A stretch of DNA of 5,743 nucleotides from contig JAXHUK010000118.1 of assembly GCA_034189725.1 (NCBI GenBank), forward strand, positions 1 to 5,743. Reading direction: 5' to 3'. The notes under the pieces were generated by a model. That model was not told the origin of the DNA, did not search any database, and was given only the letters and a program-made list of their open reading frames with translations. The position numbers and the translations under genes are program-made. Numbering within the stretch: the first letter of the stretch is position 1; every line of letters begins with the position of its first letter. This document shows, piece by piece, positions 5,333-5,743 of this stretch. The DNA is from JAXHUK01 sp034189725 (GTDB lineage Bacteria; Chloroflexota; Dehalococcoidia; SZUA-161).

Positions 5333-5743
5333 ATGTTTACTGATTTTTTTTATGTGCTTAAGCGAAGAAACGTGCCGGTTTCGATAACCGAGTGGATGAC
5401 TCTTATGGAGACTCTGGCTAGAGGTTACATAACGAATTTAGAGGAGTTTTATTACCTGGCGAGGGCAATACTTGTAAAGAGCGAGGCTCACTTTGACCAC
5501 TATGATGTTGCCTTTCAGGAGTATTTCAAGGGCATAGAAGCTCAGACAGATATCTCTGAGGAAATACTGGAATGGCTCAAGGACCCCTTGCATCAAATGA
5601 CACTCACCGATGAGGAGCGAGCTTCATTGGACAGCATGGGCTTCACCGAGCTACTTGAGGAATTGGAAAAAAGGCTCCGCGAGCAAACGGAGCAGCATGA
5701 TGGCGGTGGCTACTGGATTGGACGGGGAGGGACTTCTCCGTTT
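5333..5743 (+). CDS. CoxE-like VWA-family protein, N-terminal part (cut by the window end)
   Basis: The frame from ATG 5333 stays open for 137 codons to the window edge. It begins MFTDFFYVLKRRNVPVSITEW, and the visible part ends GGGYWIGRGGTSPF. Both the N-terminal helical region (FFY-L, VPVS--EW, FYYLARAILVKSEAHFD, FQEYF) and the GG-YWIG-GGTSPF motif are as I recall them from CoxE-like/VWA-containing proteins encoded next to MoxR ATPases. The VWA domain itself, with its metal-binding MIDAS residues, would lie beyond the window, so it is inferred from the family and not seen. The start is 2 nt after the ATPase stop and lacks a clear Shine-Dalgarno, which suggests translational coupling. A charged Glu-rich stretch (about residues 95-125) precedes the GG motif. 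Confidence 0.85.
   Translation, partial: MFTDFFYVLKRRNVPVSITEWMTLMETLARGYITNLEEFYYLARAILVKSEAHFDHYDVAFQEYFKGIEAQTDISEEILEWLKDPLHQMTLTDEERASLDSMGFTELLEELEKRLREQTEQHDGGGYWIGRGGTSPF

Overview
The window looks like ordinary chromosome from an anaerobic bacterium of roughly balanced GC content. I see no phage, transposase, CRISPR or plasmid signal. The best taxonomic guess is Chloroflexota, perhaps Dehalococcoidia. It rests on remembered style: the MiaB N-terminus (YYIWTIGCQMNK), the DapA N-terminus (GRLLTAMVTPF), and two desulforedoxin-type Fe-binding proteins, which are typical of anaerobes. This is inference, not proof.

Left part (1-1928, + strand): the 3' portion of asd (aspartate-semialdehyde dehydrogenase), then dapA (4-hydroxy-tetrahydrodipicolinate synthase). 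These are consecutive steps of the aspartate-to-lysine/diaminopimelate route, and the genes are probably co-transcribed. dapA most likely starts at a GTG at 1035, behind a good Shine-Dalgarno.

Middle part (1947-4262, - strand): miaB (tRNA methylthiotransferase) converges on dapA with an 18-nt gap. Upstream of it lies a self-contained tRNA-Ser(GCU) unit with a near-perfect sigma-70 promoter (TTGAAA, 17 nt, TATAAT), encoded CCA and an intrinsic terminator. A gene-free stretch follows, holding only small hairpins. Beyond it is a compact operon of two tandem desulforedoxin-like genes encoding 38 and 47 residues. It is driven by a fully consensus promoter (TTGACA, 17 nt, TATAAT) and ends in a GC-rich hairpin. 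The 47-residue gene is easily missed because of its size. The 38-residue one is easily mis-annotated as an 85-residue protein.

Right part (4329-5743, + strand): a MoxR-family AAA+ ATPase gene, divergent from the desulforedoxin operon, with a plausible promoter and a strong leader hairpin. Two nucleotides later starts a CoxE-like VWA-family gene, cut by the window end. Such ATPase/VWA pairs act as chaperones or metallocofactor-maturation machines in known cases (CoxD/CoxE for CO dehydrogenase). The client here is not visible.

The most interesting items are the strongly promoted desulforedoxin pair and the adjacent divergent MoxR/VWA pair of unknown client.
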